Below, piece after piece: positions 7,952 through 12,717 of a stretch of DNA of 16,393 bases. The notes below the pieces were generated by a model. The model did not search any database, was not told where the DNA came from, and saw only the letters and a program-made list of their open reading frames with translations. The stretch is from Parcubacteria group bacterium. Its GTDB lineage: Bacteria; Patescibacteriota; Minisyncoccia; UBA6257. Location of the stretch: contig JAAZNP010000021.1 of NCBI GenBank assembly GCA_012798235.1, positions 1 to 16,393 on the forward strand. Reading direction: 5' to 3'. The position numbers and the translations under genes were made by a program. Numbering within the stretch: the first letter of the stretch is position 1; each line of letters begins with the position of its first letter.

Positions 7952-8085
7952 CCCCCACACCCAAGAAGGATGTCAATTTCGCGGACATCGTATAGTGGTA
8001 GTACGTAACCTTCCCAAGGTTAAAGTGTGGGTTCGATTCCCATTGTCCGCTCAAAATATAAGTAATCCTTCTTATGGTGCGGGGA
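7952..8085 (+). other. Stem-flanked insert that carries tRNA-Gly inside another tRNA
   Basis: The flanks of the inner tRNA pair with each other: CCCC (7953-7956) with GGGG (8081-8084), CACC (7958-7961) with GGTG (8076-8079), and AAGAAGGAT (7963-7971) with ATCCTTCTT (8065-8073), 17 pairs broken by two tiny internal loops. The stem begins immediately at the anticodon loop of the outer tRNA. Part of it, AGAAGGAT, can alternatively pair with ATCCTTCT (7940-7947) of the outer tRNA's own anticodon strand. No group I intron core is apparent and the insert is too short for one. Confidence 0.7.
7981..8051 (+). tRNA. tRNA-Gly (anticodon CCC), nested
   Basis: A complete 71-nt cloverleaf: acceptor GCGGACA/TGTCCGC, D-stem GTAT/GTAC, anticodon stem TAACC/GGTTA with loop TTCCCAA (anticodon CCC), T-arm GTGGG-TTCGATT-CCCAT and discriminator T73, as usual for glycine tRNAs. 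No CCA is encoded (TCAAA follows). It lies wholly inside the interrupted tRNA at 7914-8122 and shares its layout, including the TCGTATAG D-arm start, so the two are probably related glycine-type tRNAs. Confidence 0.92.
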
Positions 8086-8143
8086 CAAGGATAAGACACG
8101 GGTTCGAGTCCCGTTACCCGCTCTAATTTTAAAATTCAAAATT

Positions 8144-9313
8144 ATGTCCTTTAATCGCGTAGCTAAAAAATTAACTACACCTTTTGAACAATTCAAACCA
8201 ACTGGAGCGATTTTAATGATTAATATGTCTGACCCTCAGATATCAACGATGAAAGTATTTTTAGAAGCTATTAAAACAGCTAAATTGCCTTTTTTTGCTG
8301 TAGCCAATAAAATTGACCTTTTACCTAAAAAAACAAGAAAAGCAAAATTAAAAGAAATAGAAAAAGAATTAGGTTTCAAATTGATACCGGCAGCCATTAT
8401 TTCTGCTACCGGGTTAAAAGATATTATGTTCCAAATCAATAAGCATTTTAAAAAAGGAAGCAGAATTGCTATTTTAGGAGTTTTTAATTCTGGTAAAACT
8501 AGTTTAATTGCACGTTTGACAAAATTGAATTTAAAAATTGGCGATTTGCCAGGAACAACTTTAGAATTTACCGAATATCATTGGCAGGGATATACCTTAA
8601 TTGACACGGTGGGGCAAGTAATTGATGTTAATAAGCCATTAATGGTAAGTATTGATTTTTCTGGTTGTAAAACTTTAAGTGATAAAATTAAAAGAGTTTT
8701 AACTCAAGATGCTGAAGGAATATTAGCAACTTCCGAAATTGCAGTGCCTCAAATAGAAAAGGTAGTAAAAGTGATTAAGAAGCAGGTTGCTTTGGGTTAT
8801 AAAATTATTACCACTGGTGCTGGTGCTTCAGCTTTAGTGGCATTAGAAATAGCAGGCCAGGGATTAGAAACTGGTTTACCCATCGTAGTTATCACCAACA
8901 ATTTAAGCCAAGCGCAACCAATTAGTTTCGCTAAAGGTGTTTGTGAAGAAGAAGCGGGTTTATCTCGTTATATTAATTTTATTGTTAATAAAGGCGATGT
9001 TGTAATTGGTATTTCTGCTAGTGGAGGCACTGGTTTTGTGTATGATGCTTTGAAATTAGCCCGAAAGAAAAAAGCTATTACTATTGCTATTACTGAAAAT
9101 CCAGATACTCCCTTAGGCAAAAACGCTGATTATATTATTAAAAGTAATGCTAAACCAGAAGGTCCCTCTTCTTCAAAAATTCAAGTAGCTCATTTGGCTA
9201 TTGGTCATGCTTTAATACTATCTTTAGCTGACGAAAGGGGAATTAATGCTGATAATTCTATTTTCTATATGCTGCCAGAGAAAGTGGCCACGAAAAAAAT
9301 GGGGATCAAGTAA
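8144..9313 (+). CDS. Circularly permuted GTPase fused to a MurQ-like SIS domain
   Basis: A 389-residue two-domain protein. The N-terminal half has GTPase motifs in permuted order: NKID (G4, 55-58), SATG (G5, 87-90), GVFNSGKTS (G1 P-loop, 112-120), PGTT (G2, 136-139) and DTVG (G3, 154-157). That G4-G5-G1-G2-G3 order defines the RbgA/YqeH/RsgA type, mostly ribosome-assembly factors. After a linker, residues about 180-365 form a sugar isomerase (SIS) domain: DAEGILATSEIAVPQIEKVV, then TGAGAS (224-229), GISASGGTGFVYDAL (289-303) and NPDTPLGKNADYII (319-332), resembling MurQ (MurNAc-6-phosphate etherase) and the glucokinase regulator. MurQ's SECPPT segment is not seen, so etherase activity is doubtful. 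It starts 21 bases after the nested tRNA locus and ends 6 bases before tRNA-Thr. Function unknown. Confidence 0.8.
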   Translation: MSFNRVAKKLTTPFEQFKPTGAILMINMSDPQISTMKVFLEAIKTAKLPFFAVANKIDLLPKKTRKAKLKEIEKELGFKLIPAAIISATGLKDIMFQINKHFKKGSRIAILGVFNSGKTSLIARLTKLNLKIGDLPGTTLEFTEYHWQGYTLIDTVGQVIDVNKPLMVSIDFSGCKTLSDKIKRVLTQDAEGILATSEIAVPQIEKVVKVIKKQVALGYKIITTGAGASALVALEIAGQGLETGLPIVVITNNLSQAQPISFAKGVCEEEAGLSRYINFIVNKGDVVIGISASGGTGFVYDALKLARKKKAITIAITENPDTPLGKNADYIIKSNAKPEGPSSSKIQVAHLAIGHALILSLADERGINADNSIFYMLPEKVATKKMGIK

Positions 9314-9319
9314 AGTGGT

Positions 9320-9392
9320 GCCAGCGTAGCTCAGTTGGTAGAGCAACTGTTTCGTAAACAGTAGGTCGTCGGTTCGAATCCGACCGCTGGCT
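9320..9392 (+). tRNA. tRNA-Thr (anticodon CGT)
   Basis: A standard 73-nt cloverleaf: acceptor GCCAGCG/CGCTGGC, D-stem GCTC/GAGC, anticodon stem ACTGT/ACAGT with loop TTCGTAA (CGT), variable AGGTC, T-arm GTCGG-TTCGAAT-CCGAC, discriminator T. No CCA is encoded. It begins 6 bases after the stop of the GTPase-SIS gene and is probably cut out of the same transcript. Confidence 0.95.
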
Positions 9393-9407
9393 CTGATTGG
9401 TGCGGGG

Positions 9408-9435
9408 TTGACTTTTAAATTATATTTGCTATACT
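9408..9435 (+). promoter_or_regulatory. rplJ-rplL promoter
   Basis: TTGACT (9408-9413), a 16-base spacer, then TATACT (9430-9435) with the extended -10 element TGC directly before it. The expected start at about 9442 coincides with the first paired base of the L10 leader. Confidence 0.85.
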
Positions 9436-9442
9436 AATTATA

Positions 9443-9534
9443 GTTTCCCAAGACCTTAGGCAGTTGTTTTTACAACAGAAGACCTAACGAGGAAAAGCCA
9501 TTTTTCTTTTGTCTGTGGGAAACCACAGATTTTT
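9443..9534 (+). promoter_or_regulatory. Ribosomal protein L10 leader with attenuator-like hairpin
   Basis: The leader folds as a closing stem GTTTCCCA (9443-9450) with TGGGAAAC (9516-9523), enclosing TTAGG/CCTAA (9456-9460, 9483-9487) and GTTGT/ACAAC (9463-9467, 9472-9476), followed by the unpaired ACGAGGAAAAG stretch. This resembles known L10(L12)4-binding leaders of rplJ operons. An alternative hairpin CTGTGG-GAAA-CCACAG (9513-9528) followed by ATTTTT looks like an intrinsic terminator and uses the same bases as the 3' side of the closing stem, so the two cannot form together. It probably mediates autoregulation by L10. Confidence 0.7.
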
Positions 9535-9547
9535 AATTTAAAATATT

Positions 9548-10063
9548 ATGATTTCTCGTCAAAAAAAGGAACAAGTGGTAAAAGAACTTTTGGATTTGAT
9601 TAAACAATCAAAATCAATTTATTTTACTTCTTTATCAGGTTTAAATGTTTCTAAGGTGAGTGATTTAAGAAAATCTTTAAGAGGTGTTAATGCCAAAGCG
9701 AAAGTGGCAAAAAAAACTTTAATTGATTTATCATTTAAACAGGCCGGTTTGGAAATGAAAGTAAAAGATAATTTCGCTGATTCGGTATTAATGGAATTCG
9801 CTTTAGGAGATTCTATTGCGGTCGCAAAAATAATTTGGCAATTTTCTAAAAGCAATGAGCCATTTAAAATTTTAGGTGGGTTAATGGATGGTCAATTATT
9901 AACAGTTGAGGAAATTATTCAATTAGCTAAAATTCCATCCCGAGAAGTACTTTTGGGTCGATTAGTATCTTCTTTAGCCTCACCAATTCGTAATTTTAAT
10001 TATGTTTTGAAGGGCAATACCATGAAGCTAATTTATGCTTTATCAGCTCTTCAAAATAAATAA
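9548..10063 (+). CDS. rplJ: Large ribosomal subunit protein L10
   Basis: A 171-residue protein of normal length. The N-terminal RNA-binding domain starts SRQKKEQVVKELLDLI, with the conserved SLSGLNVSKVSDLRKSLR stretch and the following KAKVAKKTL (family pattern VxKNTL) at about 28-60. The C-terminal helix that carries L7/L12 dimers is the stretch after SPIRNFNYVL. L10 anchors the ribosomal stalk to 23S rRNA and represses its own mRNA through the leader. The gene is first of the rplJ-rplL pair, the usual order, and starts 13 bases after the attenuator-like T run; no clear Shine-Dalgarno site precedes it. Confidence 0.95.
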   Translation: MISRQKKEQVVKELLDLIKQSKSIYFTSLSGLNVSKVSDLRKSLRGVNAKAKVAKKTLIDLSFKQAGLEMKVKDNFADSVLMEFALGDSIAVAKIIWQFSKSNEPFKILGGLMDGQLLTVEEIIQLAKIPSREVLLGRLVSSLASPIRNFNYVLKGNTMKLIYALSALQNK

Positions 10064-10102
10064 TATTGTTTAAAAATTTAAAATTTAAAATTAATAAAAC
10101 AT

Positions 10103-10507
10103 ATGGCAGAAGAAAAAGAAATAAAAATTCCAGAAAAATTTAAAGATCTGGTTGAGAAGATAGAAAAATTAACAGTGTTAGAATTAGCCGATCTCGTAAA
10201 AATTCTGGAAGAAAAATTTGGTGTTTCTGCTGCCCCGCAAGTAGTTGCCGCTACTAGTGGTAGTGGTACTGCTGGTGAAGAAGGCAGCGCGAAAGCTGAT
10301 TCTGTTTCTGTAATTTTGAAAGATGGAGGTCAGGCCAAAGTACAAGTAATTAAAGTTGTTAAGGAATTGATCGGTTTAGGTCTAAAAGAAGCTAAGGATT
10401 TAGTTGATGGTGCGCCAAAACCAATAAAAGAAAATATACCCTTAGCTCAAGCAGAAGATATTAAAAAGAAACTAGAAGAAGCGGGAGCTGTAGTAGAAAT
10501 CAAATAA
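10103..10507 (+). CDS. rplL: Large ribosomal subunit protein L7/L12
   Basis: A 134-residue stalk protein, slightly longer than the usual 120-125. The N-terminal dimerisation helix region contains LTVLELADLVKILEEKFGVS, followed by a flexible Ala/Gly/Ser hinge (about residues 46-66, GSGTAGEEGSAKAD) and the C-terminal domain that recruits translation factors, with KVQVIKVVKELIGLGLKEAK and VDGAPKPIKENI. The C-terminus EEAGAVVEIK is typical. It follows rplJ after a 39-base A/T-rich gap with repeated AAATTTAAAA units and ends three bases before the terminator. Confidence 0.97.
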   Translation: MAEEKEIKIPEKFKDLVEKIEKLTVLELADLVKILEEKFGVSAAPQVVAATSGSGTAGEEGSAKADSVSVILKDGGQAKVQVIKVVKELIGLGLKEAKDLVDGAPKPIKENIPLAQAEDIKKKLEEAGAVVEIK

Positions 10508-10510
10508 TAA

Positions 10511-10544
10511 AGAAAACTCTGTTTAAAAACAGAGTTTTCTTTTT
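10511..10544 (+). terminator. Terminator of rplJ-rplL
   Basis: A perfect 14-bp stem AGAAAACTCTGTTT (10511-10524) with AAACAGAGTTTTCT (10527-10540), ending in a run of five T. It directly follows the rplL stop. Confidence 0.93.
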
Positions 10545-10557
10545 AGGAGGGGTTTGC

Positions 10558-10563
10558 TATAAT
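10558..10563 (+). promoter_or_regulatory. -10 box for the tRNA-Val transcript
   Basis: A perfect TATAAT at 10558-10563. The -35 region would fall in the T run of the rplL terminator and shows no good match, so support is only moderate. The start would be at about 10570, just before the tRNA remnant. Confidence 0.5.
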
Positions 10564-10572
10564 AAAAAACAC

Positions 10573-10632
10573 GAGTACATAGCTCAGAGGTTAGACCTGT
10601 TTGCTGGGAGGTAGGGGACTCCGCTTTTGTAG
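10573..10632 (+). pseudogene. Degenerate tRNA 5' half
   Basis: GAGTACA-TA-GCTCAGAGGTTAGA resembles the first 25 bases of a tRNA (acceptor strand, TA, D-arm) and aligns with the start of the neighbouring tRNA-Val. After that the sequence does not form a normal anticodon arm (ACCT/AGGT with a ten-base loop is the best seen) and there is no T-arm or matching acceptor strand TGTACTC before or after tRNA-Val. It reads as a remnant, or as the structured leader of tRNA-Val. Confidence 0.4.
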
Positions 10633-10705
10633 GCGCGTATAGCTCAGTGGTTAGAGCATCCGTTTCACATGCGGAAGGTCGTTGGTTCGGATCCAACTAC
10701 GCGCA
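10633..10705 (+). tRNA. tRNA-Val (anticodon CAC)
   Basis: A standard 73-nt cloverleaf: acceptor GCGCGTA/TACGCGC, D-stem GCTC/GAGC, anticodon stem TCCGT/GCGGA with loop TTCACAT (CAC), variable AGGTC, T-arm GTTGG-TTCGGAT-CCAAC, discriminator A. No CCA is encoded (CATAA follows). Confidence 0.95.
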
Positions 10706-10713
10706 CATAATTT

Positions 10714-10722
10714 TGTGGATAA
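10714..10722 (-). promoter_or_regulatory. DnaA-box match 1
   Basis: TGTGGATAA on the + strand is the exact reverse complement of the DnaA box TTATCCACA. The following GTTGGGGATA is similar to the sequence after the second match at 10866. Confidence 0.45.
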
Positions 10723-10780
10723 GTTGGGGATAGAAAAATAATGAAAATAAAGAGCTGATTAATCCCTTTAATAAAAGCTT

Positions 10781-10813
10781 AAAACAGCCTTGCGAGAAGC
10801 AAGGCTGTTTTTA
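10781..10813 (+). terminator. Terminator before the dcw cluster
   Basis: AAAACAGCCTTGC (10781-10793) pairs perfectly with GCAAGGCTGTTTT (10799-10811) around a five-base loop GAGAA, followed by T. It closes the tRNA-Val transcript and isolates the mraZ promoter. The stem is symmetric enough to act on both strands. Confidence 0.9.
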
Positions 10814-10818
10814 TTAAC

Positions 10819-10848
10819 TTGACAGGCAATAATTCAATGGGGTAAAAT
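10819..10848 (+). promoter_or_regulatory. mraZ (dcw) promoter
   Basis: A consensus TTGACA (10819-10824), an 18-base spacer and TAAAAT (10843-10848). The -10 box lies inside the 10-bp repeat array, so a protein bound there would block RNA polymerase. The mRNA would have a leader of about 100 bases. Confidence 0.8.
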
Positions 10849-10880
10849 GGAATAAAGTGGATTAATGTGGATAAGTGTGG
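10831..10880 (+). promoter_or_regulatory. Five 10-bp repeats, probable MraZ operator
   Basis: Five consecutive decamers each end in TGG: AATTCAATGG, GGTAAAATGG, AATAAAGTGG, ATTAATGTGG and ATAAGTGTGG. The spacing is one helical turn. MraZ is known to bind direct TGG-containing repeats with about 10-bp spacing upstream of its own gene in several bacteria, and the ring-shaped MraZ oligomer fits such an array. The array overlaps the -10 box of the mraZ promoter. Confidence 0.75.
10866..10874 (-). promoter_or_regulatory. DnaA-box match 2
   Basis: A second exact TGTGGATAA (reverse complement TTATCCACA), overlapping the fourth and fifth decamers of the MraZ-type array. It is followed by TGTGGGGATAA and TTGGGGATAA, which are looser variants. 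Confidence 0.4.
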
Positions 10881-10958
10881 GGATAAATTAAAAAATTGGG
10901 GATAAAGGGCTTTGTCTAAATTTTCTTCACTTCGTTTAAAAATTTTAATAATTTTGGC

Positions 10959-11390
10959 ATGTTTATTGGAGAATATCATTTCACTATTGATAACAAAGGC
11001 CGCATTGCTATTCCTTCGAAACTAAGAAAAGAATTAAGCAAGGGAGGAGTTTTAACTCGTGGTTTAGATAATTCCTTATTTTTATTCTCTATTGATGATT
11101 GGGAACAGATGGCAGCAAAAATTAAAAGCTTGCCATTGAGCCAGGCTAATTCTCGTGCTTTTGCTCGTTTAATGTTAGCTGGAGCTATGGATGTAGAATT
11201 AGATTCTCAAGGCAGAATTTTAATTCCTGAATATTTAAGAAAATATGCTCATTTAGATAAAAAGATTGTTTTAGCTGGCGTTTATAATCGTTTAGAAATT
11301 TGGGACGAAAAAGAATGGGAAAATTATAAGAATAAAACCGAAAAAGAATCCGGAGACATTGCTGAAAAATTAGGCGATTTAGGAATATAA
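10959..11390 (+). CDS. mraZ: Transcriptional regulator MraZ
   Basis: A 143-residue protein with the two tandem AbrB-like MraZ domains. Each carries the DxxGR motif and the following strand-helix: DNKGRIAIPSKLRKEL at about 11-26 and DSQGRILIPEYLRKYA at about 82-97. It opens with FIGEYHFTIDNKG, the usual N-terminus, so the ATG at 10959 is right. MraZ forms a ring that binds direct repeats upstream of the division and cell wall cluster and represses it; such repeats are present at 10831-10880. It is the first gene of the dcw cluster, as in most bacteria. Confidence 0.96.
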   Translation: MFIGEYHFTIDNKGRIAIPSKLRKELSKGGVLTRGLDNSLFLFSIDDWEQMAAKIKSLPLSQANSRAFARLMLAGAMDVELDSQGRILIPEYLRKYAHLDKKIVLAGVYNRLEIWDEKEWENYKNKTEKESGDIAEKLGDLGI

Positions 11391-11392
11391 AT

Positions 11393-11420
11393 TTTGACTT
11401 TTGACTTTTGAATTTTGACT
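11393..11420 (+). repeat. Four heptamer repeats before rsmH
   Basis: TTTGACT, TTTGACT, TTTGAAT and TTTGACT follow each other without gap between the mraZ stop and the rsmH start. They occupy the place of a ribosome binding site. Confidence 0.8.
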
Positions 11421-11428
11421 TTATTATC

Positions 11429-12301
11429 ATGCACCTTCCAGTTCTTTTAAATGAAGTTATAAACTATCTTGATCCTCAGCCTAATGAAAATTTTATTGAT
11501 GCGACTTGCGGTGAAGGCGGTCATAGTTTAGCAATTCTAGAACATAATAAACCTCAGGGAAAGGTTTTAGGCATTGAAACAGATTCGGTTTTGTATCAAC
11601 GCCTGAAAGAGAAAAAAATACCGAGATTACTGCTAGCAAATGATTCTTATATTAATTTGGGGAAAATTGTTACAGCTAATAATTTTTCTCCAATTAACGG
11701 AATTCTTTTTGACCTTGGTATGTGTTCGTGGCATTTAGATGACTCGGGTAGGGGATTTTCTTACTTGAAAGATGAACCATTAGATATGAGATTCGATATT
11801 AATAATAATGTCACAGCTGCAGAAATTGTTAATTTGTGGCCGAGTGAGGATATCGAAAAAATTATTAAAGAGTATGGCGAAGAAAGATATGCTAAAAGAA
11901 TCGCTCTGGCAATTAAGGAAGCAAGAAAAAAAGAAAGAATTATTAGCACTTTGCAATTAGTAAATATCTTAAAAAGAGTTTTACCGCCTAATTATGAACA
12001 CCATCGGATTCATTTTGCTACGAGAACTTTCCAGGCTTTAAGGATCGCAGTGAATAATGAATTAGAAAATTTAAGTTTAGGGTTGGAAGAAGCGATAAAA
12101 ATAGTGTCTCCCCAGGGCAGAATCGTTGTTATTTCTTTTCATTCTCTTGAGGACCGCATCGTTAAAAATTTATTTCGAAAATATAAAGAACAAAATATTT
12201 TAAAAATTTTAACAAAAAAGCCGGTCACCCCTCAAAAAGAGGAAAAAGAGGCAAATTTGAGGTCGCGATCGGCTAAATTACGCGCCGCTTTAAAAATATG
12301 A
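11429..12301 (+). CDS. rsmH: 16S rRNA (cytosine1402-N4)-methyltransferase RsmH
   Basis: From ATG 11429 the product has 290 residues and begins HLPVLLNEVINYLDP, the canonical N-terminus; a TTG at 11408 would add seven residues unlike the family. The AdoMet-binding loop is DATCGEGGHS (24-33). The family-specific block reads DLGMCSWHLDDSGRGFS and LDMRFD (95-123), and the C-terminal part has ISFHSLEDRIVK. It methylates N4 of C1402 in 16S rRNA at the ribosomal P site. It is the second gene of the dcw cluster. The start is preceded by heptamer repeats and no Shine-Dalgarno site. Its TGA overlaps the ftsL-like start as ATGA. Confidence 0.95.
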   Translation: MHLPVLLNEVINYLDPQPNENFIDATCGEGGHSLAILEHNKPQGKVLGIETDSVLYQRLKEKKIPRLLLANDSYINLGKIVTANNFSPINGILFDLGMCSWHLDDSGRGFSYLKDEPLDMRFDINNNVTAAEIVNLWPSEDIEKIIKEYGEERYAKRIALAIKEARKKERIISTLQLVNILKRVLPPNYEHHRIHFATRTFQALRIAVNNELENLSLGLEEAIKIVSPQGRIVVISFHSLEDRIVKNLFRKYKEQNILKILTKKPVTPQKEEKEANLRSRSAKLRAALKI

Positions 12302-12717
12302 CTATTATTCACGAATATTCTTCTCAAACTCGAACTATTATATTAAATTCTTCGCGCATTTATCCGCGTCATTATCACAATAGTTTAAGATATTATGTTC
12401 ATGAATTTACAGATTATTTTGGCCACGCCAAAACCATTTTCTTGAGTGGCGCTTTAATTGTTTTGTTTATTGCCGCGTGGTTAATTATTTTTAGTTCTAA
12501 TATCTCATTAGATTATCAGATTTCTAGTTTAAAAAAAGAAATTAAAGATAAAGAAGATAAGATTAGTATTTTGCAAGAAGAAGCAATTGCTGCCATGTCC
12601 GACCAAAAAATACTAGAATGGGCCCAAGCCAATGGGTTTACTAAAGTAGGTAATATCAGTTATTTAGATTTAAGCGCGGCTAATTTGGCTCGGGTTGATA
12701 ATTTTAATTTGAAATAA
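12298..12717 (+). CDS. FtsL-like cell division protein
   Basis: A 139-residue bitopic protein: a cytoplasmic N-terminus of about 45 residues, one membrane segment (about 47-66, FLSGALIVLFIAAWLII), then a coiled coil (about 70-100, YQISSLKKEIKDKEDKISIL) and a short tail. FtsL is poorly conserved in sequence, so the call rests on this topology and on position between rsmH and the PBP gene, where ftsL is found in most dcw clusters. The tail motif WAQANGFTKVGNISYL resembles the xxARExLGMxxPxxxQ end of FtsL. Starts overlap on both sides (ATGA with rsmH, TAATG with the PBP gene), implying coupled translation. It probably partners the FtsB-like protein at 7520. Confidence 0.8.
   Translation: MTIIHEYSSQTRTIILNSSRIYPRHYHNSLRYYVHEFTDYFGHAKTIFLSGALIVLFIAAWLIIFSSNISLDYQISSLKKEIKDKEDKISILQEEAIAAMSDQKILEWAQANGFTKVGNISYLDLSAANLARVDNFNLK

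Larger units (their letters stand above)
7914..8122 (+). tRNA. Interrupted tRNA, Gly-type body with CUC anticodon if joined
   Basis: Two tRNA halves face each other across an insert. The 5' half (7914-7951) has acceptor GCGGGTA, D-arm and anticodon strand TATCC plus loop TTCTCAA. The 3' half (from about 8090 to 8122) has GATA, T-arm ACGGG-TTCGAGT-CCCGT, acceptor TACCCGC and discriminator T. The acceptor strands are exactly complementary. Joining them, with one copy of the CAAG that occurs at both borders (7948-7951 and 8086-8089), gives a 71-nt cloverleaf with stem TATCC/GGATA. Acceptor, T-arm and T73 are typical of bacterial tRNA-Gly, but the loop reads CTC (Glu). The D-stem has one U-U mismatch. 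No CCA is encoded. It may be a processed gene, or a pseudogene broken by the insert. Confidence 0.65.

Noticed and set aside
7952..8085. Group I intron or archaeal bulge-helix-bulge intron in the outer tRNA
   Set aside because: The insert is too short for a group I core, ends in no recognisable P7/P9 region, and the border pairing leaves an 8 by 4 internal loop and not the 3-4-3 bulge-helix-bulge.
10706..10958. Replication origin
   Set aside because: Only two exact DnaA boxes, an ordinary AT-rich spacer, and no dnaA, dnaN, rpmH or gyr gene nearby; one box is also explained by the MraZ-type repeats.
11408..11428. TTG at 11408 as the rsmH start
   Set aside because: It falls in the heptamer repeats and would add residues before the canonical HLPVLL N-terminus that ATG 11429 gives.
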